From contig NZ_FOLT01000003.1 of the NCBI RefSeq assembly GCF_900112455.1, positions 62,001 to 126,000 on the forward strand: a stretch of DNA of 64,000 bases. The letters are read 5' to 3'. The stretch comes from Alkalibacterium subtropicum (lineage in GTDB: Bacteria > Bacillota > Bacilli > Lactobacillales > Carnobacteriaceae_A). Position numbers and translations under genes: made by a program. The notes beneath the pieces are model-generated. The model had not been told where the DNA came from and did not search any database. It worked only from the letters and a program-made list of their open reading frames with translations. Shown here piece by piece: positions 34,864 to 44,100 of the stretch (positions within the stretch are counted from its first letter, which is position 1; the number at the start of each line of letters is the position of its first letter).

Positions 34864-35634
34864 TTATTTGAACCATTTTGATAAAAATGACTGTTTGACT
34901 TCCTTGGGTGTTGGTGCGACAACGAGTTCCCCGTTGATCAAGTCTTTTGTCACTTTGTGAAATTCACCAAGTTTATTGGTACCGTATTCTTTGCTTAATC
35001 TATCGTAAGCGTCCTGCATGTGGAAGGCTCTGTTCGTGACATTATGAGCATCGGATGCGAGGAAATGGACGAGATTCGCTTCGATCAGCTGCTTGGAGAA
35101 TTTCTGTATCTTACTGCCAAAGCCGCCCGTATAACTGGCTGCTGTGAGCTGAGCCAGTGCGCCTTTGTCGATGAAGTCTTTTAAATGGTTGGGATGTTTC
35201 AGTATTTCATGGTTTCGTTCAGGATGAACGATAATGGGTATCTTCCCACTGGACTGCAGATCGAAAAAGAGTCGTTCAGCGTAAGTCGGGATCGTTGCAG
35301 TCGGAAATTCGATGAGTATGTACTGCTGCTGTTCATCGGTAAAGAGGATCTTGTCCTCTTCTATGTCTTTAATAATGTCACCGTAGAGACGGATCTCCTG
35401 ACCGGGGAAGATCGTCATAGCGATCTCCTGCCGGTCAAGTTCGGATTGTAGTTGGTTGACGAGCTTGATGACGTCCTGCTTTTCATTGAACCAGCTGCGG
35501 TTCATATGATGCGGGGTCGCCAGGATATGGGTGATGCCTTCTGAAGCAGCCAGCTTGGCCATCTCCACAGATTCTTCCATCGTTTTAGCGCCGTCATCCA
35601 CGCCCGGTAAAATATGACAATGCAAGTCGATCAT
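34864..35634 (-). CDS. cpsB: Capsule tyrosine-protein phosphatase (CpsB/CapC/YwqE-type)
   Basis: This metal-dependent PHP-fold phosphatase removes phosphate from the tyrosine kinase encoded next to it. Metal ligands are visible in DLHCHILPGVDDGA at the start, ATPHHMNRSW, IVHPERNHEIL and LASDAHNVTNR. Length (256 residues) is normal. Here the order is CpsC, CpsD, CpsB, as in many Gram-positive capsule operons, though some place cpsB first. Confidence 0.92.
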   Translation of the reverse strand: MIDLHCHILPGVDDGAKTMEESVEMAKLAASEGITHILATPHHMNRSWFNEKQDVIKLVNQLQSELDRQEIAMTIFPGQEIRLYGDIIKDIEEDKILFTDEQQQYILIEFPTATIPTYAERLFFDLQSSGKIPIIVHPERNHEILKHPNHLKDFIDKGALAQLTAASYTGGFGSKIQKFSKQLIEANLVHFLASDAHNVTNRAFHMQDAYDRLSKEYGTNKLGEFHKVTKDLINGELVVAPTPKEVKQSFLSKWFK

Positions 35635-35652
35635 CCGCTCGTCTCCTCTCTC

Positions 35653-36351
35653 TTAATCCAGTCCGTAGTAGTACGTATACGTGTCTGTGTCTTCTACTTT
35701 ATTCAATACGGCGCCTAAGACATTGGCCTGTACTTTATCGAGCAAGTCTTTCGCCTTCAGGATACTGTCTTTATGTTCCTGGCCTTTCGGTATGACAAAC
35801 AGCACACCGTCTGCGCGGGATGCCATGACCTGAGCATCGGTGACGACCAAGACCGGCGGCATATCAAAAATCACCAGATCAAAAGCGGCCATCATTTCTT
35901 TCTCGACTTCTTTCATACGGTTGGATCCAAGCATCTCAGCCGGGTTCGGTGGGATCGCACCGCTCGACAGGACATATAAGCCTGCTGAACGGGTCCTTAC
36001 AACCAGGTCATCCAGTTCTGCTTCCCGGTCAGTCAACAGCGTGGTCAAGCCTTCAGTGTTTCTGACTGAAAAGATTTTATGTACCGTCGGTTTTCTCAGA
36101 TCCGCATCGACGAGCAGGACTCTTTTTTCTTCCGAGGCAAAAGTCGACGCCAGGTTCGCAGCCAGGGTCGATTTCCCTGCATCAGAATTTGCAGATGTCA
36201 CGACGATCGATTTCAAGGTATCATCGATCATTGAGAACTGAATGTTCGTGCGGATCGTTCTGAACTGTTCAGAGATGTGTGACATCGGCTTGTTCAATGT
36301 AACAAGTCCCGGTGATGTTTGGTTCAGTTGTTTTTTCTTTTTAAATAACAT
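35653..36351 (-). CDS. cpsD: Capsule tyrosine-protein kinase (CpsD/CapB/YwqD-type)
   Basis: This BY-kinase works with CpsC to set chain length and export. Walker A is TSANSDAGKSTLAANLA, Walker A' is LLVDADLRKPTVHK and Walker B is LVIFDMPPVLVVTDA. The C-terminal tyrosine cluster that is autophosphorylated, TYTYYYGLD, is present. It follows cpsC by 12 bp. Confidence 0.93.
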   Translation of the reverse strand: MLFKKKKQLNQTSPGLVTLNKPMSHISEQFRTIRTNIQFSMIDDTLKSIVVTSANSDAGKSTLAANLASTFASEEKRVLLVDADLRKPTVHKIFSVRNTEGLTTLLTDREAELDDLVVRTRSAGLYVLSSGAIPPNPAEMLGSNRMKEVEKEMMAAFDLVIFDMPPVLVVTDAQVMASRADGVLFVIPKGQEHKDSILKAKDLLDKVQANVLGAVLNKVEDTDTYTYYYGLD

Positions 36352-36363
36352 GGGCTCTCTCCT

Positions 36364-37107
36364 CTATACGCGTGACCGTGTGCGTCTTGATTCTGCTGGC
36401 TGGAATGTCAGCGGCTGATGCTCGTCTGCCTTTAAATCGTCTGGGTTCATTTTTGAGACGATACCCAAGCTTGTCCATCCCAGCTCTTCTACGATGAAGT
36501 CTTCATCCTTAACCGTGTTGTCCAGGAATTCCAGCAGGAAGGCTAAGCCGACGCCGACCATCCCGCCTAAAACCAGGCCAATGGCCAGGTTCAGTGTATT
36601 GTTTGGTGAAACTGGGCTGGTATCAGGTACCGCAGGTGAAATGACCGTTATGTTATCCACGTTCATGATTTCATTCAATTTTTCCTGAAACACTGAGGCC
36701 GTTGTATTGGCTAGCTCAGCTGCCGCATAAGGGTCTGTATCATTGACCGTGATCGAGAACACCTGTGAATCACTGGCGTTTGAGATTGAAATTTTGTCGG
36801 CAACTTCAGTATGCGTTAGTGATAAGTTCAAATCTTCTCTCACGTCGTCTAAAATGACCGGTCCTTTGATGATGTCTTTATATGTATTGATCAATTGCAG
36901 GTTCGTATTGATATCGGACTGCTGGATCATTTCAGTCTGCTGCGTCCGGTTCACCAGCAATTGTGTGGTTGCGCTGTACTCCGGTGTGGCAATAAAAAAG
37001 GTGTAGACCGCAGTAATAAGCAGGCCCAGTAATGTTAAGTTTATAATAAGGGCTAATCTCTTCTTGATAATGGCGAATAACTCGACCAAACTAATTTCTT
37101 CTTCCAT
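36364..37107 (-). CDS. cpsC: Capsule chain-length regulator and kinase activator (CpsC/CapA/YwqC-type)
   Basis: The 247-residue Wzz-type protein has two membrane helices (about 18 to 42 and 170 to 195), with an outside domain between them and a cytoplasmic tail after residue 195 that activates CpsD. The opening EEISLVELFAIIKKRLALII and the Pro-rich PAVPDTSPVSPNN before helix 2 are typical. It is the first gene of the operon; AGGAGG lies 5 nt before the ATG. Confidence 0.92.
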   Translation of the reverse strand: MEEEISLVELFAIIKKRLALIINLTLLGLLITAVYTFFIATPEYSATTQLLVNRTQQTEMIQQSDINTNLQLINTYKDIIKGPVILDDVREDLNLSLTHTEVADKISISNASDSQVFSITVNDTDPYAAAELANTTASVFQEKLNEIMNVDNITVISPAVPDTSPVSPNNTLNLAIGLVLGGMVGVGLAFLLEFLDNTVKDEDFIVEELGWTSLGIVSKMNPDDLKADEHQPLTFQPAESRRTRSRV

Positions 37108-37315
37108 CTTTTCCTCCTGAAAATCACTAAATTTACTTACTTTAGGTTCATTTACCTATACTTTATATAACAGTTTTAATAGTACCATATTTAGCTGTGT
37201 TATTTTAAGACGTTTTAATAAGTTAAACATTTTTGTTTTTTAGCCCGACAAATTTCAGACAAAATTGGTATCGCTTCCAATGTTTGTTTGTAATTTTAGA
37301 ACTTTTTAGCAAAAA
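37108..37315 (-). promoter_or_regulatory. Promoter region of the capsule operon
   Basis: About 200 bp of A+T-rich DNA lie before cpsC. On the minus strand a TATAAA/TATAGG-rich stretch near 37155-37175 is a possible -10 region. I could not assign a -35 with confidence. No other gene is seen here. Confidence 0.4.
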
Positions 37316-37352
37316 AAACATTCAAAGTTTCCTAGAGAAACTTTGAATGTTT
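37316..37352 (-). terminator. Rho-independent terminator after ugd
   Basis: A 16-bp perfect stem (37316-37331 with 37337-37352) has a 5-nt loop. Eight T follow on the minus strand. It separates UDP-glucose dehydrogenase from the capsule operon. Confidence 0.88.
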
Positions 37353-37413
37353 TAATGACTATCCATATAATAGATCAACAATTAAATAAATGGGTACGAT
37401 ATTGTATTTCTAT

Positions 37414-38583
37414 CTAGTTATTGTTGTATAAATCTCTGGTGTAGACTTTTTCTTTCACATCTTTAATATCGTCTGTGATCCTATTGGCGATGATAATATC
37501 CACTTCGTCCTTGAACGACTCGATATCATTGTTCACTTTTGAGTTGTAGAACGTGTCTTCTTGAAGAACGGGTTCATACACGACCACTTCGATCCCTTTT
37601 GCTTTGATGCGTTTCATGACACCCTGTATCGCGCTTTGTCGGAAGTTGTCCGATCCTGATTTCATGACCAGACGATAGATCCCGACTTTTTTAGGATTTC
37701 TGGCAAGCACCTGTTCTGAGACGAAGTCCTTACGGGTACGGTTGGCATCCACGATCGCCTGGATCAGATTGTTCGGCACTTTGTCATAGTTGGCCAAGAG
37801 CTGTTTCGTGTCTTTCGGCAGGCAGTAGCCACCGTAACCGAATGACGGGTTGTTGTAGTGATCCCCGATACGCGGATCTAGTGATACCCCATCGATGATG
37901 GCCTGTGTATCCAGACCATTCACTTCTGCATAGGTGTCCAGTTCATTGAAGTAAGCCACACGCAAGGCGAGATAAGTATTCGCAAACAGTTTCACTGCTT
38001 CCGCTTCTGTTGAATCCATCAACAGGACATCGATGTCTTCTTTTTCAGCACCTTCTACTAAGAGATCCGCAAACTTCTCGGCACGTTCTGATTTCTCGCC
38101 TAAAATGATCCGGCTCGGGTGCAGGTTATCATAAAGCGCATGCCCTTCACGCAGGAATTCCGGCGAGAAGATGATGTTCTCTGTGTTGAACTTTTGGCGT
38201 ACATCATTCGTATAGCCGACGGGTACCGTAGACTTGATGATCATCGTGGCTTTCGGTGCATATTTCAAAACGTCTTCAATAACTGTCTCTACTAGAGACG
38301 TATCAAAATAATTCGTTTTGTCATCATAGTTCGTCGGTGCAGCGATCACGACAAACTCAGGGTTGTTCGCGTAAGCGACCGCTTTGTCTGTGGTCGCTTC
38401 CAGATCCAGGTCTTTATTCGCTAAGTACTCGGATAATTCCTTATCGACGATCGGTGATTTTTTATCATTCACTAAATCTACTTTTTCCTGTATGACATCA
38501 ATGGCTTTCACTGTGTTGTTTTGTGCCAGTAAAACGGCATTAGACAGACCAACGTAGCCTAAGCCCACTACTGTTATATTCAT
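37414..38583 (-). CDS. ugd: UDP-glucose 6-dehydrogenase
   Basis: It oxidises UDP-glucose to UDP-glucuronate with NAD+. The Rossmann loop [16 protein letters not shown] opens the protein and the catalytic cysteine lies in [16 protein letters not shown] near residue 260. This is the short (about 390-residue) form found in many Gram-positives and Enterobacteria. I chose the ATG at 38583, with GAGAGG 9 nt upstream. A TTG at 38601 would add six residues. It has its own terminator, so it is a single-gene unit supplying both polysaccharide loci. Confidence 0.92.
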   Translation of the reverse strand: MNITVVGLGYVGLSNAVLLAQNNTVKAIDVIQEKVDLVNDKKSPIVDKELSEYLANKDLDLEATTDKAVAYANNPEFVVIAAPTNYDDKTNYFDTSLVETVIEDVLKYAPKATMIIKSTVPVGYTNDVRQKFNTENIIFSPEFLREGHALYDNLHPSRIILGEKSERAEKFADLLVEGAEKEDIDVLLMDSTEAEAVKLFANTYLALRVAYFNELDTYAEVNGLDTQAIIDGVSLDPRIGDHYNNPSFGYGGYCLPKDTKQLLANYDKVPNNLIQAIVDANRTRKDFVSEQVLARNPKKVGIYRLVMKSGSDNFRQSAIQGVMKRIKAKGIEVVVYEPVLQEDTFYNSKVNNDIESFKDEVDIIIANRITDDIKDVKEKVYTRDLYNNN

Positions 38584-38661
38584 TTCCTTCATTCCTCTCA
38601 ATTTTCATTCGTCATTTTCAATTTTACCACGTCCCCATTTTTATCACAATGCAAAAGGAAA

Positions 38662-38685
38662 GAGCCCTTCTTAATAGAAGCGCTC
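38662..38685 (-). terminator. Terminator after the first LCP gene
   Basis: Arms 38662-38671 and 38676-38685 pair with one mismatch, followed on the minus strand by TTTCCTTTT. It begins 9 bp past the stop codon at 38694. Confidence 0.75.
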
Positions 38686-38693
38686 CACCTATT

Positions 38694-39674
38694 TTAAAGC
38701 TCCAGTTCATCCTTCAAATGCTCCTGCACCCGGGCGATTTCTTCGTCCGGGATGATTTCATAGTAGATACCGTCGATCATCGTGCCGCTGCCTGACAGCT
38801 GGATCTGCTCGACTTCGTTCACGGCGCCGCGGTACTTGTTGAACATATCCACCATATCGTCAAAGGACATGTTGGTCTTCATCGAACTGCTCATCGATTC
38901 CAGAACAGAGCTGTAGTTGCGCACGGAATCCAGCGTGGCGATCTGCTTCATCGTGGCTTCAATGACCTGCCGCTGCCGGTACTGGCGCCCGTAGTCCCCT
39001 TCAGGATCTTCGTAACGCATGCGTGAATAAGACAGGGCCTGAGCCCCGGTCATGTGGGTCTCCTCTCCGGCGACAAAGGAGTTGCCGGAATGTTCGAAGG
39101 AGAGCGGTGGGGTGATCCTGATCCCGCCGATCGCATCCACGATGGTCTGCATGCCTTCCATGTTGACGGAAAGGTAATAATCGACAGGGATGTCAAAGAG
39201 GTTCTGGACCGTGTTCATGGCCATGCTGGTCCCGCCAAAGGCATAGGCATGGTTGATCTTGTCTTTAAAATCTTTGCCTATGATTTCTGTATAGGTATCT
39301 CTGGGGATACTGACGATACTCGTCTTTTCCGTATTCGGGTTGACGGTCACCAGCATCATGGTGTCGGAGCGTCCCGTGTATTCCCTTCCCAGATCCCCAG
39401 TGTCCACCCCCATGATCAAAACGGAGAACGGATCCTCCCCTTCATCCACGACCAGCGGTTTTTTGAGACGGCTTTCATGCGGCTCCTGTTCTTCCGCCGG
39501 TTCATACATGACTTCGGTCGTCTGTTTCACATCGTCATATACGCGCCAGACCACATAGCCGCCTACGCCTGTGATAAGGACCAGCAGTCCTAAAAGGATA
39601 CTGAGGAAAATCTTCGTGGCCGATTTTTTCTTTTTGGAGCTGTTTCTCTGTGTCCGGTTTGACTGATCATCCAT
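38694..39674 (-). CDS. LytR-CpsA-Psr family glycopolymer ligase, paralogue 1
   Basis: LCP enzymes attach teichoic acids or capsule to peptidoglycan from lipid carriers. A basic N-terminus and one membrane helix (residues about 22 to 45) precede the LCP domain: VLIMGVDTGD, the Arg/Asp site GRSDTMMLVTVNPNTEKTSI, VSIPRDTYTEI, KINHAYAFGG and later YSRMRYEDPEGDYGRQYRQR. The paralogue upstream is very similar throughout. Confidence 0.92.
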   Translation of the reverse strand: MDDQSNRTQRNSSKKKKSATKIFLSILLGLLVLITGVGGYVVWRVYDDVKQTTEVMYEPAEEQEPHESRLKKPLVVDEGEDPFSVLIMGVDTGDLGREYTGRSDTMMLVTVNPNTEKTSIVSIPRDTYTEIIGKDFKDKINHAYAFGGTSMAMNTVQNLFDIPVDYYLSVNMEGMQTIVDAIGGIRITPPLSFEHSGNSFVAGEETHMTGAQALSYSRMRYEDPEGDYGRQYRQRQVIEATMKQIATLDSVRNYSSVLESMSSSMKTNMSFDDMVDMFNKYRGAVNEVEQIQLSGSGTMIDGIYYEIIPDEEIARVQEHLKDELEL

Positions 39675-39824
39675 CTCTCTCCAACTCTCTGTAGTTTTTT
39701 TTGATCGAGCAGTTACTATATCTGATTGACCGTTGTGCAGTTACTTTATATTATACCACGCCTGGAGATGATGTCATTTGAAATATCCTGAATGCCTATC
39801 GGAGATACATTTTAATAAGAGAAA

Positions 39825-39848
39825 AAAGCCGCCAGCGCTGGCGGCTTT
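39825..39848 (-). terminator. Terminator after the second LCP gene and repeat copy H
   Basis: AAAGCCGCCAGC and GCTGGCGGCTTT form a perfect 24-bp palindrome, followed on the minus strand by TTTCTCTT. It lies 170 bp past the LCP stop at 40021, with repeat copy H between gene and terminator. Confidence 0.85.
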
Positions 39849-39871
39849 CCTTATATCCGTCACTGATCGGT

Positions 39872-40005
39872 ACAAGTGAACGACAATTTTCAGGTCACTT
39901 GTCTCGATTCAGTAAAAACGTGACAAGTGAGGCTCAAAACTGCGGTTCACTCGTCACGCAAACGGGTTATCGGAACAAGTGAGCACATGATCCAGCTCCA
40001 CTTGA
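39872..40005. repeat. 133-bp modular palindromic repeat, copy H (134 bp)
   Basis: The three-unit plan is kept, with one spacer of 16 instead of 15 nt. Opening arms are at 39872, 39923 and 39975. It lies between the stop of LCP paralogue 2 and its terminator, so it should be transcribed in the 3' untranslated region. It is 24 kb from the other copies. Confidence 0.88.
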
Positions 40006-40020
40006 GATGATAGCATTCAT

Positions 40021-40995
40021 TTACAGTTCCAGTTCAGTTTTCAATTGACTCTGTATGCGAGCGATTTCTTCGTCCGGGATCACTTCATAGTAAACCCCGT
40101 CCATCATCGTGCCGCTGCCAGCCAGCTGGTACTGTTCGATATCTTTGGCTGCCCCGCGGTAGTTGGTGAACAGATCCTGCATCTCGCTGAAGCTCATGTT
40201 TGTTTTCATCGAGTCGCCCAGAGTCCCCAAGATGCTGCGGTAATTCATGATCGAATCGACCGAGGCTAAACTCTTCATCGCCCCTTCGATGATCTGACGC
40301 TGACGGAACTGGCGGCCGTAGTCGCCTTCTGGGTCTTTCTTGCGCATGCGGATATAAGCCAGCGCTTTTTCACCTTCCAGATGCGTCGGTTCGCCTTCCG
40401 TGAACTGATACTCGTCTTGAGTAAACGACAGCGGCGGGGTGACTGTGATCCCTCCAACGGCATCGACCATCTGCTGCATGCTGTCCATGTTCACAGACAC
40501 ATAGTAATCCACCGGGACGTCCAGGAGGTTCTGGACCGAGTCCATCGCCATGCTGGCTTTACCGAAGGCGTGCGCGTGATTGATCTTGTCTTTGGTGCCT
40601 CTGCCGACGATTTCTGTATAGGTGTCTCTGGGGATGCTCAGGATGCTCGTCTTTTCCGTATTGGGATTCACAGTCACCAGCATCATCGTATCGGAACGCC
40701 CGTACTCGACAGAGTCGCCCTCGTTATCGATCCCCATGATCAGGACGGTAAAGGGATCCTCTCCCTGGTCGACATCCACAGGCTTGGCCTTACGCGCGGT
40801 GTGTTCCTGGCGGTCTTCCGCCCCTTCGTACATGTCATCCGTGGTGCTCTGGAGATCACTCCAGACCTGCCAGGCCACATAGCCTCCGCCAGCCGTCAAA
40901 ACCAGCATAAAGAACAGAACGATGCGCAGAACGATTTTACCCGCTGTTTTATTTTTACTTTTATGATTTCTTTCAGAACGCGTTTGCTTAGTCAT
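40021..40995 (-). CDS. LytR-CpsA-Psr family glycopolymer ligase, paralogue 2
   Basis: The build matches paralogue 1: one membrane helix (residues about 18 to 42), then VLIMGIDNEGDS, YGRSDTMMLVTVNPNTEKTS, LSIPRDTYTEIVG and YIRMRKKDPEGDYGRQFRQR. I chose the ATG at 40995 (MTKQTRSERN); the frame is open to 41052 but that start lacks support. Both paralogues end with nearly the same C-terminus (YYEVIPDEEIARIQ), so they come from a recent duplication and may serve different glycopolymers. Confidence 0.92.
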   Translation of the reverse strand: MTKQTRSERNHKSKNKTAGKIVLRIVLFFMLVLTAGGGYVAWQVWSDLQSTTDDMYEGAEDRQEHTARKAKPVDVDQGEDPFTVLIMGIDNEGDSVEYGRSDTMMLVTVNPNTEKTSILSIPRDTYTEIVGRGTKDKINHAHAFGKASMAMDSVQNLLDVPVDYYVSVNMDSMQQMVDAVGGITVTPPLSFTQDEYQFTEGEPTHLEGEKALAYIRMRKKDPEGDYGRQFRQRQIIEGAMKSLASVDSIMNYRSILGTLGDSMKTNMSFSEMQDLFTNYRGAAKDIEQYQLAGSGTMMDGVYYEVIPDEEIARIQSQLKTELEL

Positions 40996-41094
40996 ACGAT
41001 TCCCGCTTTCCTCTTTTTCATTCTTTCTTATGATACCAGTTTTTTCCAGCAACTCAATAGACTGGACAAATAATTCACGAAATCCTCACACATG

Positions 41095-41128
41095 AAAAGG
41101 GCTGCCTCAGTCAAGAGACAGCCCTTTT
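41095..41128 (-). terminator. Terminator after the glucosaminidase gene
   Basis: Arms AAAAGGGCTGCCTC and GAGACAGCCCTTTT pair with one mismatch. T-rich sequence follows on the minus strand. It begins 4 bp past the stop codon at 41132. Confidence 0.85.
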
Positions 41129-41131
41129 TCG

Positions 41132-44100
41132 TTATTTTGGAGTCACGTTGTACACAGGGATATCGAAGTTCAGATGCAGATCGTATTTCTGCGACACTTC
41201 GACCAGTGTGTTCAATGTATGGGTCTGCTTGTACGCCCAGCCGATATCGGTGGCATACTGGTGGGCACCCGGATCAAGCGGGTTCCATCTCATCTTGTAC
41301 AGGGTATCCTGCTTGTGTGTAGCATGGTTGACGTACTGTTTGGAGATCCATTCAGCACCGCCCATGATCGCTTTATCCACCGTGTCCCAGCCCATCTTGT
41401 AGGCATACTCGGAACCGGATTTCAGCGGTGAGCTGTCAAAGGCGGCAATACCGAACATGTTATAGACGACTTTCGGTTCGACTGCCACTCCATCCACTTC
41501 ACTCACTTCGATTCCTTGAGCCAGGGAGGACGAACCGTTCCCTGTTTCCAGTTTCGCATGAGCCAGCAGATAGATCTCGTTAATGTTATAGCGCTGGCTT
41601 GCTTCCAGGAAGATGTGGCCTTTGCCTGTCAGGACGCCGCTGTTTCCGATTTCCTGATTCAGCTTCACTTCATCGATACCTGAGGACACAGACAGTTTCA
41701 AAAACTGCAGCAGGTCTTTTTCAAGCGTGTTGGATACGGTGACGTAATCCCCTGAGACCCAGCCAAGCTGGCCGTTGCCCAAGTCGAGCTGATACCAGCC
41801 GCTTTCGCCTTTTAGGATCGTATAGCGCTGACCACTGTTCACCGTGGTGATGATGCTGTGGCTCGTTCCCGGTCCCTGTCTCACATTCAAGGTCGTAGCC
41901 GTGATGCGTGCGACCGGGTTATAGGCTTCATTGAAGTCATGCTTGACTGTTTCTTTGCTGTCTTTTTGGACATAGTCGCCGTGGACCCAGCCTACCCGGG
42001 TCTCGCCGGAAACGATATACACGATTTGATACCAGCCGTTGTCTTCATCGATGATCGTGACAGATTGGCCCGCGTAGACCTGATCGATGGCACTGTAGCC
42101 CGTTCCGTTGCCACTGCGCACATTCAAGGCGCTGGCGGTGACTTCTCCGGTCACTTTGTACGCGGCTGCTTCAGTATCGATGCTCTCAAGGAAGTTGGCC
42201 GGGTTCAGGTAATATTCTGTCTGCTCGCGTGACGCATTCACCCAGCTGCCGCCTGACTGAGTCTGTGGGGCACGGCGCATCTGCTGATCAAGTGCTTCGT
42301 CTAAGGTCGCGAAGTAGTAAGAATTCTGATAAGACGCATGGTTCGGGATCAGATCGTTCAATGCCAGGATCTTGTATTTTTCGGCGATGTCTTCGTCATC
42401 ATACAAGTCAGCCGGCCCATGGATCAGAAGATCATAACGCTGGACGGACCGGTCATACTGATAGGCTTTATGCAGCGTGATCGCTTCATCAAGAATGTTT
42501 TCGGCCTGAGCGGTAATGTAGTCTGAGATCCGTGTGTCATCCGGATGGTCTACGACGGCTTTGGCCGCCATCTCCCAGGCGATGATCTGATTCGGCTCTT
42601 TCAGTATTTCCTGATAGACATAATCGGAATCCATGAGCCGCAGCATCTCCTCTTTCGAGTTGAACGCCCGAGTGTACAAGTCGTTCGGCAGCCACGGGGC
42701 ATTCAAGACTCTGTCATAGTACAGGATCGACCCGGCCGCATTTCCTTTTGCCTCGAACGTGTCGGCATAATTTAAATTACGCACAGCCGCTTTTCTAATG
42801 GCATCCTGGAAACGTGTATCGGTCGGGTACGTCGTGTAGCCTTCGACCGCTTTGTTCCAGGCTTCGGTCACCGTCGATGCATTGATCGAAGCATTGTATA
42901 AGGCCGTTTTATTTATTTCTTCGATGACTTTCAGCATGCGTGCCTTCGATGTCTCAGCGCGGTCTAAAAGCGCCTGGGTCATCCACGGGGCATCCAGGGT
43001 GCGGTCGTAATAGGGGATAGCACTTGACGCTTTTCCTTTTGCTTCCAGTGAATCAGCATAGTCCAGGCTGCGGATCGCCGCTTTTTCGATGGCGTCTTTA
43101 AAACGGGCATCGTCAGGGTATTGATTATAGCCTTCAAGGGCTGTGTACCAGGCCGTCGAAACGGAACTGGAGTCAACAGACGCCTTGTAGAGGGCTTCTT
43201 TCTTTTCTTCTTCTATCGCTTTCAATACACGTGTTTTAGAGGTTTGCGCACGCTCTTTTAACGCAGCGCTCAGCCAAGGGCTATCCAGAGTCCGGTCAAA
43301 ATAAGCGAGTGCTCCGTTCAGATTGCCTCTCGCTTCCAGAGAGTCAGCGTAATCGAGACTGCGCTCGCCGGCTTTCTCGATCGCATCTTTAAAGCGGGCA
43401 TCGTTGGGATACGTGTTGTACCCTTCGAGGGCTTTATACCAGGCCGTCGTGACGGATCCGGACGTGACAGATGCAGTATACAGTTCCTGTTTCTTCGCTT
43501 CTGCTTCGGCCGCTACTTTCTTCTCCACACGGTCCTGTGATGTCAGAGTCCGTTCTGTCAAGGTCTTAGACAGCCACGGACTGTCCAGGGTCCGGCCATA
43601 ATAGGCAAGTGCACCGGCATAATTACCTCTGTCTTCCAGGCGGTCGGCATAGTCCAGGCTGCGGACACCGGCTTTTTCGATCGCGTCTTTAAAGCGGGCA
43701 TCGTCGGGATAGGTAGTGTATCCTTCAATGGCTTTATACCACGCTGTTGTGACGGATCCTGAGTCGACCGACGCTCTGTATAAGGCTTCTTTTTGTTTTT
43801 CCTCTTCACTGTTCAGTAAGGCATAGAGTCTATCATAGGCACTTTGTGCACGCTCGGTCAGCGTTTCTGAAAGCCACGGGCTATCCAGCGTACGACCAAA
43901 ATATGCCAGCGCACCTGACAGATTGCCTCTGTCTTCCAGACGGTCGGCGTAGTCCAGGCTGCGGACACCGGCTTTTTCGATCGCATCTTTAAAGCGGGCA
44001 TCATCAGGATAGGTAGTGTATCCTTCAATAGCTTTATACCAGGCTGTCGTGACGGAGCCCGAGTCGACCGACGCTCTGTATAAGGCTTCTTTCTTTTCTT

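Noticed and set aside
41858-42775. Several open frames of 60 to 124 codons on the plus strand inside the glucosaminidase gene
   Set aside because: They are shadows of the repeated coding sequence and lack start signals.
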